Shown: in pieces, positions 46,840-58,450 of the stretch
Numbering within the stretch: the first letter of the stretch is position 1
Layout of the letters: every line of letters begins with the position of its first letter
Assembly: GCA_032716605.1 (NCBI GenBank)
Contig: CM064523.1
Location: forward strand, 42,252,598 to 42,316,597
Direction: 5' to 3'
From: Paralithodes platypus
Lineage: Eukaryota; Arthropoda; Malacostraca; Decapoda; Lithodidae
Length of the DNA stretch: 64,000 bases
Notes under the pieces: generated by a model
Database searches by the model: none
What the model was told of the DNA's origin: nothing
What the model saw: the letters and a program-made list of their open reading frames with translations, nothing else
Position numbers and translations under genes: made by a program

Positions 46840-46990
46840 AGGTAGCTTGCTTGGACAGGCTCTTGCAAAATGCCCCTTCTCATGACAATGAAAACATTCT
46901 AACTCCCCCTTGGGCTTCCCTTGAGGAGGGGAAGGGCCCTGACCCTTCTTAAACGGGACGGAATTAGGTTTATGGACAGACTTAGTATCG
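46840..46990 (-). pseudogene. gag: Nucleocapsid segment of G3 gag
   Basis: The short G3 piece left between the SINE and LINE C1 encodes an intact CCHC knuckle (CFHCHEKGHFARAC) preceded by a basic proline-rich linker (KKGQGPSPPQGKPKGE). It aligns with 41395-41540 of G2. Confidence 0.85.
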
Positions 46991-47019
46991 TTTTTTTTTT
47001 TTTTTTTTTTTTTTTTTCT

Positions 47020-48004
47020 ATGTGATTGAGGGAGGCTAAAGGCATAACTGCCTATAGGGAGTGCCTCCCCCATAGTTGAAAGAGTGACAGGGCCAAAATC
47101 AAGGGACGTTCGAGCCAAAATGCCTGGACACATGGAGTTTGAAGCAATTTAAGTCATAGGAAGCGGGAAAAACTGATTCTGGGAGAGAGTTCCAGAGCTC
47201 AGCTGTTGAGTAGAAGAAAGTTTGAGAGTAACGTTTCACTCTTGGGTTGGAGAGTTGCACAGAGTAGGGGTGGGATTGACTTGCAAGATGGGTACCACGT
47301 GCCCTACGTAAAGGAGGTGGTATGCACTGGGATAGCTCTGAGGAACACTGATTATTATAGTAGCGATAGAATAGCGAGAGAGAGATGCAACATTGCGGCG
47401 GAGAGAGAGAGATTGCAGAGAGATTGGTAAGTGGACGGGAGTTAATGATACGAAAGGCTTCCTTTCAACCTTGTCTAGGAGAGCGGTGTGAGAGGAACCT
47501 CCCCACACATGTGAACAATACTCAATACAAGGGCACACTATGCCCCTGTACAGAGCAAGAAGCTGTGCAGGGGAAAAGAACCCCCTAAGGCAGTTGAGCA
47601 CACCCAGCTTCTGGGAGGGTGCCTTAGCAAGACTGGTAATATGGTCCTTCCAAATGAGAGCAGAAGAAAAAGAGACACCAAGAATATTGAGAGAAGATGA
47701 AGGGTTGATTTTTGTATTGTTGAAGAATAAGGGATAGTCCGGTGGGAGATCCTGTCGGGTAGATAGATGGAGAAATTGGGTTTTGAAAGCATTAAAGTTA
47801 ACAAGGTTTTCTCTGCCCCAATTGGAAATAGTATTTAGATCAGAATTTAAGAATTGTATGGCTTTATTACGTTTGTCGTTGAGGGATTGCTGGCTGGGGC
47901 GTTCTGAAAAAGTAATGGAGTAGTGTAAGGTTGAGTCGTCTGCATATGAATGGATGGGAATTAAGGTACAGTTAAGGAGATCATTTATAAAAATTAGAAA
48001 GAGA
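47020..48004 (-). pseudogene. LINE C1 polymerase, C-terminal part with the catalytic box
   Basis: The minus strand carries SYADD near 47940, then NLVNFNAFKTQFLHLSTRQD, NILGVSFSS, CIEYCSHVWGGSSHTALLD and the C-terminal LINE blocks, spread over frames by several shifts. The 5' half of the polymerase continues beyond the RTE insertion. Confidence 0.82.
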
Positions 48005-48699
48005 CAGATTGAGGAATGAAGAGATACGTAGGAGAGTGGGGCAGCAGGAACATTTGTCAGCCAGAGTGGACAGAAGGGTGCTGAGCTGGTATGGTCATGT
48101 TGAATGAATGGGAGATGAAAGGCTTACAAAGAGAATATGTGAGTCAGGTACAAGGGGAGATAGAAGGGCAGGAAGACCCCCATTGAGATGGAGAGACTGT
48201 GTAAGAAAGGCTTTGGATGATAGAGGAATGACTATAGATCAGGCAGGGAAGTGGTGGTGGACAGGAGTGAATGGAGAATGCTTGTGAATAGTTGAGTGAA
48301 CACGTGGTCATTTGGAGTAAGGGGTCGGGCGCAAGTTGGACTAGATAATAGTCCATCAGGCGCCTGGCCCGGGGAGACGATTAATATGAAGGGTGTGCCT
48401 GGAAGTGTGGTGGGAGGGCTTGTGGCTTTGGCTCCGCTGCATGTCTGCCTGCCGAGATCGGAATCTCTCCGGGTGGTCAGGGGCCGGGGGAGTGCTGGAG
48501 CGACCTTGGTAACCCTGGTCTCTGGGTCTTCTCCTGGGTGACCTGGATGTGTGAGAGTTTGTGTTTTTTATCTGTGTTTATTTTTGTTTTATGTTGTTTT
48601 TGTGTTTTCCCTGTTCTTGCTCTGTCTTGAGTCGGCTACCCCCAAAATGGGGATTGGGCCTGAGCATATAGAGCATAAATATATATATATAGAAAGAGA
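47996..48699 (+). mobile_element. RTE-like LINE 3' end inserted in LINE C1, with 9-bp target duplication
   Basis: AGAAAGAGA occurs at 47996-48004 and again at 48691-48699, flanking a 686-bp insert. The insert encodes RVDRRVLSWYGHVE, then GDERLTKRICESG and AGRPPLRWRDCVRKALDDRG, the C-terminal tail of RTE-type polymerases, and ends in a (TA)n run. LINE C1 reads on in register when the insert and one repeat are removed. It is strongly 5' truncated. Confidence 0.88.
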
Positions 48700-50660
48700 A
48701 TAGGAGATAGGACAGAGCCCTGAGGAACACCGGAGTTTATAGGGTGAGGAAGTGAACAATGGCCGTCCACAACCGTGGCTATGGAACGGCCGGAAAGGAA
48801 ATTAGAGACAAAGGCACAGATGGAGGGATAGAAACCGAAGGAGTGTAGTTTAGAAATTAAAGATTTATGCCACTCTATCGAAGGCCTTCGATATGTCTAG
48901 TGCAATAGAAAAAGTCTCACCGAAGTCCCGAAAGGAGGATGACCAAGAGTTAGTAAGATATGAAAGAAGATCACCAGTAGAGCAACCCTTAAGGAAGCCA
49001 TACTGGCGATCTGAGAGCAGATTATGAGAAGAGAAATGCTTAAGAAATTTGGAAGCAAGAATAGTTTCAAAAACTTTAGAAAGACAAGAAATTAGAGAAA
49101 TTGGACGATAGTTGGAGGGTTGAGAGCGGTCACCCTTCTTTGGGACAGGTTGAATGTGAGCAAACTTCCAGCATGAAGGGAAGACGTTAGAGGATAGACA
49201 GAGACGAAAGAGTTTGCCTAGGCAGGGAGTCAGCACGGAAACACAGTTTTTGAGAACAACAGGAGGAACACCGTCCGGACCGTACGCCTTATTAGTGTTA
49301 AGCCCAGAGAGGGTAGAAAGTACATCTTTTGAAGAGATTAGGATATTAGGCATAAGTAAGAGAGAGGAGGGAGGAATAGCACCGGAATCATCCAAGGTGG
49401 AGTTTCCAGCAAATGTTTGAGTGAAGAGTTTAGCTTTGTCAGAGGAAGAAGTGATGGTTGTGCCATCAGAGTGGGAAAGGGGAGGGAAAGACGAGGAAGA
49501 GAAATTGTTGGAGAGGTTTTTGGCTAGATGCCAGAAAGCTTGGGAAGAGCTAGAGTTGGATAGTTCAGTGCATTTATTATTGATGAAAGAGTGTTTGGCA
49601 AGTCGAAGAACAGATTTGGCTTGATTCCGGGCAGAAACATATGAAGAATGAGAGTCTTGAGTTTTAAGGCGTCGGTACCATTTGAATGCTTCCTCCTTGT
49701 TGCGGACAGCAGTAGAACAGGTGTGAGTAAACCAAGATTTTTTAGCATTAGTCTGAGAGAAAGAGAATGGAATGTATGCTTCCATGCCCGATAGGATTAC
49801 CTCGGTAATGCGTTCAGCACTCTCCTCGGGTCCTCGGCCACTGAAGCAGAAATCATTCCATGGGAAATCAAAGAAGTACTGCCGAAGAGCCTCCCAGTCG
49901 GCAGCGCCAAAGTGCCACAAGCGCCGCCGGCTAGGAGGATCGGGTGGCCGTACTGGAGAGATAGGACAGGTGACAGAGATAAGTTTATGGTCGGAGGAGC
50001 CCAAAGGAGAGAAAAGATCGACAGTATAAGAAGAAGGGTTAGAAGTTAGAAACAGGTCAAGAATGTTGGGCCGATCTCCGATGCGATCCGGGATACGGGT
50101 GGGTTGCTGAACTAACTGCTCTAGGTCATTTAGGATAGAAAAGACGTAGGCTTGTTCACCAGGTGGATCAGTAGTGTGAGAGGAGAGCCATTGGCGGTGG
50201 TGAACGTTGAAATCTCCTAAGATGGAGATTTCTGAGAAAGGAGAAATGGATAGAATGTGTTCCACTGTAGAGTTTAGATAGTCAAAGAATTTGGGAAAGT
50301 TGGTAGAGTTAGGGGAAAGATAGACAGCACAGAAATATTTAGTAAGAGAATGACAGGAAAGTTTGAGCCATAAAGTTGAGAATTCAGAGGAGTCGAAATC
50401 GGGAACACGAGAGCAAGTGAGTTTGTTGTGCACATATGCACAACAACCGCCTTTGGCTTTTGAAACTAGGATAAAGAAAGTAGGAGGATACAGAGAAGGG
50501 GCTGCTGGATGTTGCTACAGACACCTGAGTTTCGGTGAGGAAGAGAAGATCAGGTTTGTAGGAGGAGAGATGGTGCTCAACAGAGTGAAAGTTATAGGAA
50601 AATCCACGAATGTTGCAGAAATTAATATAAAGAGTAACAGGCCGAGGTCCAGGTAATTGT
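48700..50660 (-). pseudogene. LINE C1 endonuclease and N-terminal reverse transcriptase
   Basis: The endonuclease starts near 50660 with NFCNIRGFSYNFHSVEHHL and DLLFLTETQV, then shifts frame near 50455. From 50433 one frame of 522 codons shows [58 protein letters not shown] and [10 protein letters not shown]. It is lost just before the Trp-His that normally follows. The PQGS-like block lies near 48720-48735. Motifs agree with family B, so B and C are related clades of APE-type LINEs. Confidence 0.87.
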
Positions 50661-50663
50661 GTG

Positions 50664-50963
50664 GGGTCGTCAGGGGATGGTCGGTCGGGTGGGGGGGGGA
50701 CTCCGAGGCTGGGCTAGAATTCATAATTTTTTTATTTTTTTTATTTTGGTGTGGAGGAATGAAGTATGGTGTGCATGTTTAGTGTAGTGAAGTGGATAGG
50801 AGGAGGAGGTGTTTGTGAGAGCTAGCTGGATTGCTCTCAGTGTAAATGAGGCACAAAGAAAATCAGTAAGAGAGGCCAAGCAAATGAAACAGTAGTTACA
50901 GCGACTCTTTATCACATGCCTATAACCTCACCTGGGTCTAGCCCTGATCGATTGGTGCCTACA
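50664..50963 (-). other. 5' leader of LINE C1
   Basis: Non-coding, with an A/T-rich run near 50728-50745. It ends at CGATTGGTGCCTACA, the same end as in copy C3, which supports it as the true 5' end of the family. Confidence 0.65.
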
Positions 50964-50965
50964 AT

Positions 50966-52289
50966 CTCCCCACAATCTCCCCGTTGCTCTTGTTGTAATG
51001 GTTATATGGTGTATCACTGACTCGGGGGGTGGAGTGTTGCGCCCCTTGTTACCTGCATCGTTCCGTTGTGCAGACCCGCACCCACGAATCAGTGACATCC
51101 GAAGGTCAGCCATCTCAGCTGCCTCCTGAAGAGTTCTTGGGTTTTTCTCTTTAAGATTCAACGTCAGATCGCTGCCCGTACACTTAAAAAATTGTTCTAG
51201 AAGCATCAGCTGTTTCAACTTCTCAAACGTCGATGCCTTCTCAGAACGCAGCCAGTTTCTAAATGCATCGGACAGATCCCGGGCATGCTCAAGAAAGGTG
51301 CACTCACGACCCTTCGTTACACCCCGGAACTTCAATCTGTACATCTCTGGTTGTAACTCATATGCCCGCAGGACAGCCTCCTTCAATACCTCGTAATCGA
51401 TGCACGACTCCAAGGGCAACGCATCATATGCCTCGAGTCCTTTGCCAACCAATCTAGAGGAAACAAGGGCTGCCCACTTCTCCCCAGGCCACTGGTGTTC
51501 CTGGCACTTCTTCTCGAATCTCATGAAAAATTCGGTGACACCCGACTCATCAAATACAGGGACTAGCTTCAACAGGTGCGACAAAGGCTGATCATGCCCA
51601 CGATTCCCACCACCGAGACGTTGCCCTGTCGTTTCCACCCGAGTCTTCTCAAGATCGATATCTGCACGGTACCTGGTAGACTCAGCCTCCGACTGGGCTT
51701 TTATTTTCGCGAGTTCGAGATCAGTCTGTTGTTTAGCCTTAGCGAGTTCGAGATCAGCCTGTCGCTTAGCCTCTATCTTAGCGAGTTCGAGACGTTCCTC
51801 ACGCTCAGCCTGAATCTTAGCCATCTCAAGCTGGAAGAGCATTTCTGTAGTGAAACCTTGAGGAGGAGGTGCAACTATTGGAGGCCCACCCAGCGATCCT
51901 AAAGCACGCTGCCAGCGGCTATCGGCCTGCGGGAACGTACTAAACTCCGTCATCCTAGAGGTCCCGATGGGAGTAGAGTGGAGGGGGGGCTCGAGCAGAA
52001 GTCCCCGAGCACCCTCTCCACCCTGGACCTCACTAGCCGCCCCCAGTACGCAAACCCTCAAATCGTTCTTCTTGATGCCATGAGCCACCTTAAGCCCCAT
52101 GAGGGGAGCCAAACACTGTAGACCATACTTGCTAATTCCCTCTAGTCGATCAGCTGTTATAGGCACCTCCAAAAACTTCTTTGCGGCCTCCTCACTAGTT
52201 ACTAACCCCCCTGGCATCTGCCCATCAGAGCCTGCATCATTCCCTGAACCCTCAGTATGATCTGATTCGTCTCCCATTGTGTCCACCAA
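50966..52289 (-). CDS. gag: Gag of G3, cut by LINE C1 before the nucleocapsid
   Basis: The frame opens at 52289 (MVDTMGDESDH); the Met at 52277 matches the start of the G2 Gag better. It has an acidic N terminus, a SAP-like block (ISKYGLQCLAPLMGL), a coiled coil of LELAKIEAKRQADLELAKAK type, and the SCAN-like capsid region (LKLVPVFDESGVTEFFMRFE, then LRAYELQPEMYRLKFR). It ends at SLIRGCGSAQR and a proline-rich linker. The last residues come from LINE C1. The knuckle lies beyond the LINE at 46900. No frameshift is visible across 430 residues. Confidence 0.88.
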
Positions 52290-52455
52290 AAATTCTCACG
52301 TTTATAAAAAAAAGAAGTACCCAAGCTCCTATGTAGCACTATTCACTTGCCAAAAATGTCTGAAGACTCAAGTGCTATACTACTTTGCCAAAAAAATTCT
52401 AACGTGCCCACTATATTCCTCAATAAAACAAATGACCACAACAATCTGCAATTAT
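52290..52455 (-). other. Leader of G3, between LINE B2 and gag
   Basis: AT-rich untranslated leader upstream of gag in the sense of G3. Confidence 0.6.
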
Positions 52456-55400
52456 CCCCCGGCAGGGTTGGGTCATTGACACAGGGCCCTCCCGGTCGTC
52501 ATCATGCGACTGTGTCAAGAGCATTGCAACGTCCCAAAGCTGCTCGTCGGTGCAGCTTTTTCTTTAGCAATATAAGGCGACTTCACTCTAACATCAATTC
52601 TGTACACCAATTTCTTCAAGCAGAATCCCCTACTCTCCTTTTTTTGACAGAGACTCAAGTAACATCCACATCTGACACGTCTAGATTTAATATTCCAGGT
52701 TATCAACTGCTCCAAAATTTCAGACCTAAAGCAGGAGTATGTTGCTTCGCAAAATCTGAAATTGCCCTGGAGGAGGTTACTAGTTTCAATTGTCCCTATT
52801 TTGATTATTCTATATACAAATTAATTTCTGCTGGTAAATTTAAATACATATGTTGCATCTACCGTTCCCCAAATACTCCTCCAGAGCAAAGTCTTTTTGA
52901 TTCTCTGTCCTCACAACTCAGTGTCCTCAACTTAAATGCTTCTTCTGAAATCACTGTCTTGGGTGATTTTAATGTCCATAATGTTGAATGGCTCACTTAT
53001 TCAGCCAGGACTGATGATGCTGGTCTTGAATGTGAGCTATTTGCAGACTCATTTAATCTCACTCAACTAGTCAACCAACCCACCCGGGTACCAGATAATC
53101 CTAATCATAATTCCCACCTACTGGACTTATTTTTAACAACCAATTCAGAAAATTATGATGTTACAGTGAGGTACCCACTTGGATCTTCTGATCACTGTCT
53201 GATACAGGCCACCTGTCTATCACCTACCACACCTTCCCACTCTGAACCTGTTTTGGTGACTAAATGGCATTACGATAGGGCAGACTGGGAGGGTCTTCAA
53301 GGTTTCTTTATTGATATTCCCTGGACCGCTTTCTTTTCTAATGATGCACACTCCACCTTGAGCCACATACAAGATTTTGTAAAAATTGGAATGGAAACTT
53401 TTATTCCTCATCAAAAGTACAGTAAAAGATCTAATTCACCTAAATGGTTTGACCATAATTGTGCTAGAGTAACTGAACAAAAAGCAATAGCCTACAATGC
53501 ATACACAAGATCAAAAACACATGAAGCCTTTAATTACTTTAGAAACATCAGAAATCATGCCAAAACTGTATTAAACCTAACTAAATCAAACTTTCTCCAC
53601 AAGCAGGCAAATAAACTTCTAAATTATCCAAATGATAACAAAATATTTTGGTCTACTCTTAACTCATTTAAATCCAACTTCACTACTGCTTCATCCATTC
53701 CACCATTAAAATCTCCGACTGGCAATCTTGTAAGTGACCCACGAGGTAAAGCTAACCTTCTTGCGGATATTTTCTCCACCAACTCGACCTTAGATGAAAT
53801 AAATCAAGATGTCCCTGTACTTAATTTTAATTCGCCTGAAATTCCCTCACTTAAGATCCACACCAGACATGTCAAAACTATTTTGCAGAATCTCTCGGTA
53901 GATAAGGCTCCTGGTCCAGATGAAATTCCTCCAATAGTACTTAAGAATTGCGCCTTGGTGCTCGCTCCTGTATTGGCAAAATTTTTCCGTCTGTGTACTC
54001 ATACCTCATGCTTCCCAGTACCCTGGAAAGAAGCAAACATCCATCCAGTTCCTAAAAAAGGTGCCTCTTCAGATCCATCAAACTACAGACCAATAGCTAT
54101 AGCTTCCACTCTTGGTAAAGTCTTTGAAATTATATTAAATAATCACATAATTAAGCATCTTGAGAATAATAAATTAATCAGTGATAGGCAATATGGTTTT
54201 AGACGATGTCGATCAACTGCAGACATGCTTTGCCTTCTTACGCATCAAATCAACCAAGCTACAGACCAACATGGTGAAACACATACAATAGCACTGGATA
54301 TATCAAAGGCATTTGATAGAGTCTGGCATCAATCCTTATTGTCGAAGATGTAACACTACGGCCTTGCATCATTAGTTCCACTAATTTCTTCTTATCTTCA
54401 TAACAGAAAAATATGTGTAATGGTAGATGGCCTTTATTCTCAATTTCACTCAATAAATGCTGGTGTTCCCCAGGGATCAGTTTTGGCCCCAATTCTGTTC
54501 CTCATTCATATCAATGATCTCATATCTACCACTCATAATCCAATACATTCCTACGCAGATGACTCAACACTCCACAGTTCCTTCACATTTACCAATTCTT
54601 TCACCCAACCCGATCTTATAAATTCAAAAATAAACACTGCAATTTCTCTGAACCAGGACCTTTCTAGAATTAATGGATGGGGACAAAAGAATCTAGTTTC
54701 CTTTAATGCACAGAAAACCAAGTACATTCAATTTTCTAACCGACAAAATCTCACTGACTCCCATATATTTTTTAATGATGTAAATATTCCCACTTCCCGT
54801 AGTATTGACATTCTCGGTGTAACATTAACTACTAACTTGAGCTGGACACATTATGTTAGAAGCATTGCTAAGAATGCCTCTAAAAAACTGGGACTCCTGT
54901 ACAGAGTTCGAGAATTCTTCACTGACGAGCAGTTGGCCGTGATATATAAAAGTCATGTGCGTTCTCAGATGGATTTATGTTCACCTCTGTGGGGTGGAAG
55001 TGGAGTGGTTGCATTGAGGCAGTTGGACAAAATTCAAAATAAAGCTATTAGATTAATCAATAACCCTGCAATCACACAGGACCTTCCTACATTATCCATA
55101 CGAAGAAACGTTGCATCCCTTGCATTATTCTACAGATATTTTCACAGCAATTGTTCCGAGGAACTTGCTTCAATTGTGCCGCCTCTCCACATCTTTCCCC
55201 GTAGAACTAGGGCAGCTGAGAGCGCCCATGAATTTACACTTTCTCCTCCACAATGCAGAACTTCTGCTTATCAGAATTCATTTATCCCCAGAGCTACTAC
55301 TCTTTGGAATTCACTTCCCTCGAATTGCTTTCCACAAACTTACAATCTACAAATGTTTAAATCCAGTTGTTACAAACATTTTATGAATGGAGGATGCCTT

Positions 55401-55480
55401 TAGGCACATGGACCTTTTTGTTTTATCTGTGTTTTTCCTTCCTCCGTTCATTGTCTCTTAAAAAAAAAAAAAAAAAAAAA
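52456..55480 (+). mobile_element. LINE family B, copy B2, nested in the G3 leader
   Basis: It starts at CCCCCGGCAGGGTTGGG and ends with 21 A at 55460-55480, within 22 bp of the right LTR of G3. It is closely similar to B1 over its whole length. No target duplication is visible. Confidence 0.92.
52465..55403 (+). pseudogene. ORF2 of LINE B2: APE endonuclease and reverse transcriptase, one nonsense codon
   Basis: A single frame runs from the 5' end of the element to 55403, broken only by TAA at 54351-54353, where copy B1 has a serine codon. Motifs: [101 protein letters not shown] and SYADDSTLH. The part after the stop can restart at Met 54420. The frame has no ATG between the element start and the endonuclease; the nearest upstream ATG lies in G3 flank at 52347. 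This is the least damaged LINE polymerase in the window. Confidence 0.92.
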
Positions 55481-55502
55481 GTTCACAAGATCCTGAGCCA
55501 TT
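55481..55502 (-). promoter_or_regulatory. Primer binding site region of G3
   Basis: In the sense of G3 the 5' LTR is followed by AATGGCTCAGGATCTTGTGA and then by LINE B2. It starts AATGG as in G2, but the following bases differ from the TGGCGACCTTGC of G1 and G2. Confidence 0.6.
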
Positions 55503-57323
55503 TGTTACGATCCAGGTTCTCAAAGACACAAGGTTCTTCAACATTGGACTAGATAATGGCAAAAAGCAACAACGGTAACACTAGATCCAACCCCTGCCTT
55601 AAACACTGGAAAACAAAAACACCATTACCGCCCTGAGTCGTGCCTGGACAACGAGGTATCCTATGACTCGGTAACTGGTGCACACACACTAGGCTGACGC
55701 TCAATGAAACAGCCTATTCTCAAACAGTAAAAGATTACTCGATTATGTTACACAAAGAAAAGATAGTTAACGTGATTAATTAACGTTACGGTAGATACTC
55801 AAATAACTGGCACTCCTGTATTAAAGAAAGTGCAATGCTAGTCCTGCAACATCAACTGGAAACTTCTGAAATAAGTCTGATGCTGGGAAGATGTTCGTAA
55901 AGAATCTTGAACAATTATAATGCAGAATATGGGTCACAATAACTGCTAGGACATATGGTAATAATAGGCAGGCGAATAATAAAGACTGCGCAAAGGTAGT
56001 AATGCTCGACAACTAAAGAAATGCTTCGTGACACAACGCAACAGCCTACTCGGGTTGTGCAACTCAACAACAACCTCGGCTCAAAAGTGCCGTGAATAAT
56101 AATGCTGCATACATATAATAATGGGGCTTATCTCTAACCAGTGTCTGCTCAGTTAATAAAGTCTAGCTGGGGTATCAAGGCAGGGCAACAATGGGCGAGC
56201 ATGCGGCTCGTAGCCTAACGTTGTCCGAGGGTGGTATAATGAAGATTAAGTTATATGACGGGGATGCTCTCTTGATAAATCTAGGTCTCTAGTACCTAGC
56301 TCTATCCTGGCGATCCCTCAGAAGTCAACACAAAGAGGCAGCACTATGTTGTGAGGCATAGGCTATGGCCCTCTCACACCACAGTGCTGTGCTCGCAAAG
56401 TAAACCAACCCGAAGACAACTTAGGCTCCCACAGTACCTGTCGATGTCGTGCAGAGCTTAGCTAACACTGCACACATCGGAGACAACGACACAGTAACCT
56501 TACCCCTAGTCTAGCTTTAGATAAAATCATAACCAAGCAGAATCACTCAACACCTTGCAAGGGAGACATATACCGGTCTACAACCTTCCCGAGAGAGGAC
56601 ACATACGGAAAAGTCCGTCTCTCTAAACATCAATAAAGCATAATACCTCCTTAACCTAATACATGGAAATATCTGAGAGCTTCGCGTACATTACGACTGG
56701 TCGACGGTGAACGTCTATGCTGAAACCAGAAGGGATGTTGAGTTTAATAAAGATTAGAGGATGAGAAAGGAGAAGTCGAGAGAGAGAGATAGTATGCAAA
56801 GTAGCGAGTATGGGGGACAGAATTGCAAAGGATGTAGGTGATACGCGTGTCAGGCAAGCTCTGAGGAAGGAACTCCTCGGGACCCCTCCAGGATCACACA
56901 CAAAGGCATGGTGGTCAGCCAATCACAGGCTGCTACGTCACCAGGCAGCAGGGCTGCAGAAGGCGCCAGGAACCACCAACCAATCAAGAGGCGTGAGACG
57001 TCATGCGTGCGAGCCTACAAAGCGAGGGGGGAGGCAGCACATTTATATGCACGCACACACTACCACCCCCCTGCCTATATTATTCTCTCTCCTTAACTAT
57101 ATACAATGCATCCTATGTTCAACTCATGATATAAAATGCTTCCCGTTGTCACAGACGAAAATAAAGACCTCCACGGGACTGTCTGTAACAAAACGAACAC
57201 TATGAAAGAAAGAACAACATTGTAGATAGACTGTAGCCAAATACCTTGCCCCGGCGAGTGCTAGCGAGTGGCCAAGCGAGCGGCTGAGCCCACGTGGCGT
57301 TCTGCTGAGCTGCAGGCGTCACA
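55503..57323 (-). repeat. 5' LTR of G3 (right copy)
   Basis: 1821 bp with the same ends as 42017-43780. It carries two short blocks absent from the left copy, near 56521 and 56665-56712. CTTT follows at 57324-57327. Confidence 0.92.
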
Positions 57324-57327
57324 CTTT

Positions 57328-58148
57328 CCTTGTCAATCGTGAAGAAACAAGGGCTGCCCACTTCTCCTCGTGCCATTGGTGCTCCTGGCACTTTTTCTCG
57401 AACCGGAGAACAAATTCTGTAACTCCTAACTCATCAAACACTGGAACCAACTTAGTAGATGCGACAGGGACTGGTCATGGGCTCGACCCCCCTGGGCGAC
57501 CCGGTTCCTTGTCACCTCTACACAAGTTTTCTCTAGGTCAACATCGGCACAATACCTTTCAGACTCAAACTTTAGCTCCGCCTCATGCTTCCGCTGCTCG
57601 AGCTCAGCCCTCCGCTGCTCGAGCTCAGCCTCATGCTTTCGCTGCTCTAGCTCAAGCTTCTGCTGCTCAAGCCGAAACAACATCTCGGAAGACAAACCCT
57701 GAGGAGGGGGTGCTACTATTGGGGACCCACCCTGTGAATCACCTAGAGGCATACCCAACCGCCAGCGGGCATCGGCCTGCAGGAACGTACCCGGCTCCGG
57801 AGCCCGAGGGTGCGCCATGGTAGGAGTCGAGTGGAATGGGGACTGGGCCGAAGGTGCCCCAGCTCCCGCTCCACCCGAAGCCCCATGCACCCCACCGAGC
57901 ACACAGGCAACCAGCTCACCTCTCGACAAACCGCTAGTACCGGGAAACCCTAACACCGTGGCCACACACTGCAGTCCGTACCGGTCTAGCCCCGACACAC
58001 GATCCGCCGACACAGGCTCCTCCAAAAATCTCCGAGCATCCTCCTCATTGTTCACCCCCCGAACGCCGCTAAGCAACTCCACCTTCTCCACCTCCTCGCC
58101 TGTCTCTCGCACTGTGCCCTCACTATGCTCAGACCCGTCCAGTGACAT
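57328..58148 (-). pseudogene. gag: N-terminal part of G2 gag, frameshifted
   Basis: From Met 58148 (MSLDGSEHSEGT) it shows an acidic start, a SAP-like block (LDRYGLQCVATVLGF) and a charged coiled coil of LEQRKHEAELEQRRAEL type, then the start of the capsid region. A one-base loss at about 57451-57456 shifts the frame, so the expected SHLLKLVPVFDE-type block reads out of phase. The protein continues at 42012 across the G3 insertion. Confidence 0.87.
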
Positions 58149-58450
58149 GATGGAGTAAAAAAAAAAAAATCTCAGTCAAGACAAAAGTAGCCAAACTCTC
58201 GCGCCGCTTTATTTACCAAATAATATTCGAAGATGTTCTTGAGTGCAATACTAGGTCACCAATAACTCCAACGAGTTCTATATATCCTCAAAACAATGTC
58301 TACTGCCAACAATGCGAGAAATAAATTCAACCCCAAATGGCAATAAGATTTCTCCAAAAAAAACTCTGCAATATTCAGTTCACTATATTCTGGTCTAAGG
58401 TCGCCATTTGTTATGACGACTAAGATAAGATACTAGGCAAGGTCGCCATT
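58149..58450 (-). promoter_or_regulatory. Leader and primer binding site of G2, with duplicated LTR/PBS junction
   Basis: Next to the right LTR the minus strand reads AATGGCGACCTTGCC, the presumed PBS shared with G1. About 40 bp further in, the block TAACAAATGGCGACCTT recurs (plus strand 58400-58418), preceded by GTCGTCA. The leader thus holds a second copy of the LTR end plus PBS. The rest of the leader is AT-rich with a poly(A)-like run near 58157. Confidence 0.75.

Larger units (their letters stand above)
46991..50963 (-). mobile_element. LINE family C, copy C1, near full length, nested in G3 gag
   Basis: The 3' poly(A) shows as 27 T at 46991-47017. The 5' end at about 50963 matches the 5' end of copy C3. 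It has a leader of about 300 bp, an endonuclease and a reverse transcriptase. An RTE-like tail is inserted at 48005-48690. It interrupts G3 gag between the capsid region and the nucleocapsid. No target duplication is clear; the right side has a tandem ACAATCTCCCC. Confidence 0.88.
42017..57323 (-). mobile_element. Inner Gypsy-type LTR retrotransposon G3, nested in G2 gag
   Basis: The LTRs at 42017-43780 and 55503-57323 begin TGTTACGATCCAGGTTC and end CAGGCGTCACA. CTTT flanks both ends as a 4-bp target duplication within the gag of G2. Coding is on the minus strand. The interior carries its own insertions: LINE C1 in gag, LINE B2 in the leader and a SINE in gag-pol. Gag and protease are well preserved. 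RT is deleted from the KGYWQAPL block to the end of RNase H, and integrase is absent, at the same junction as in G2. Confidence 0.93.
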
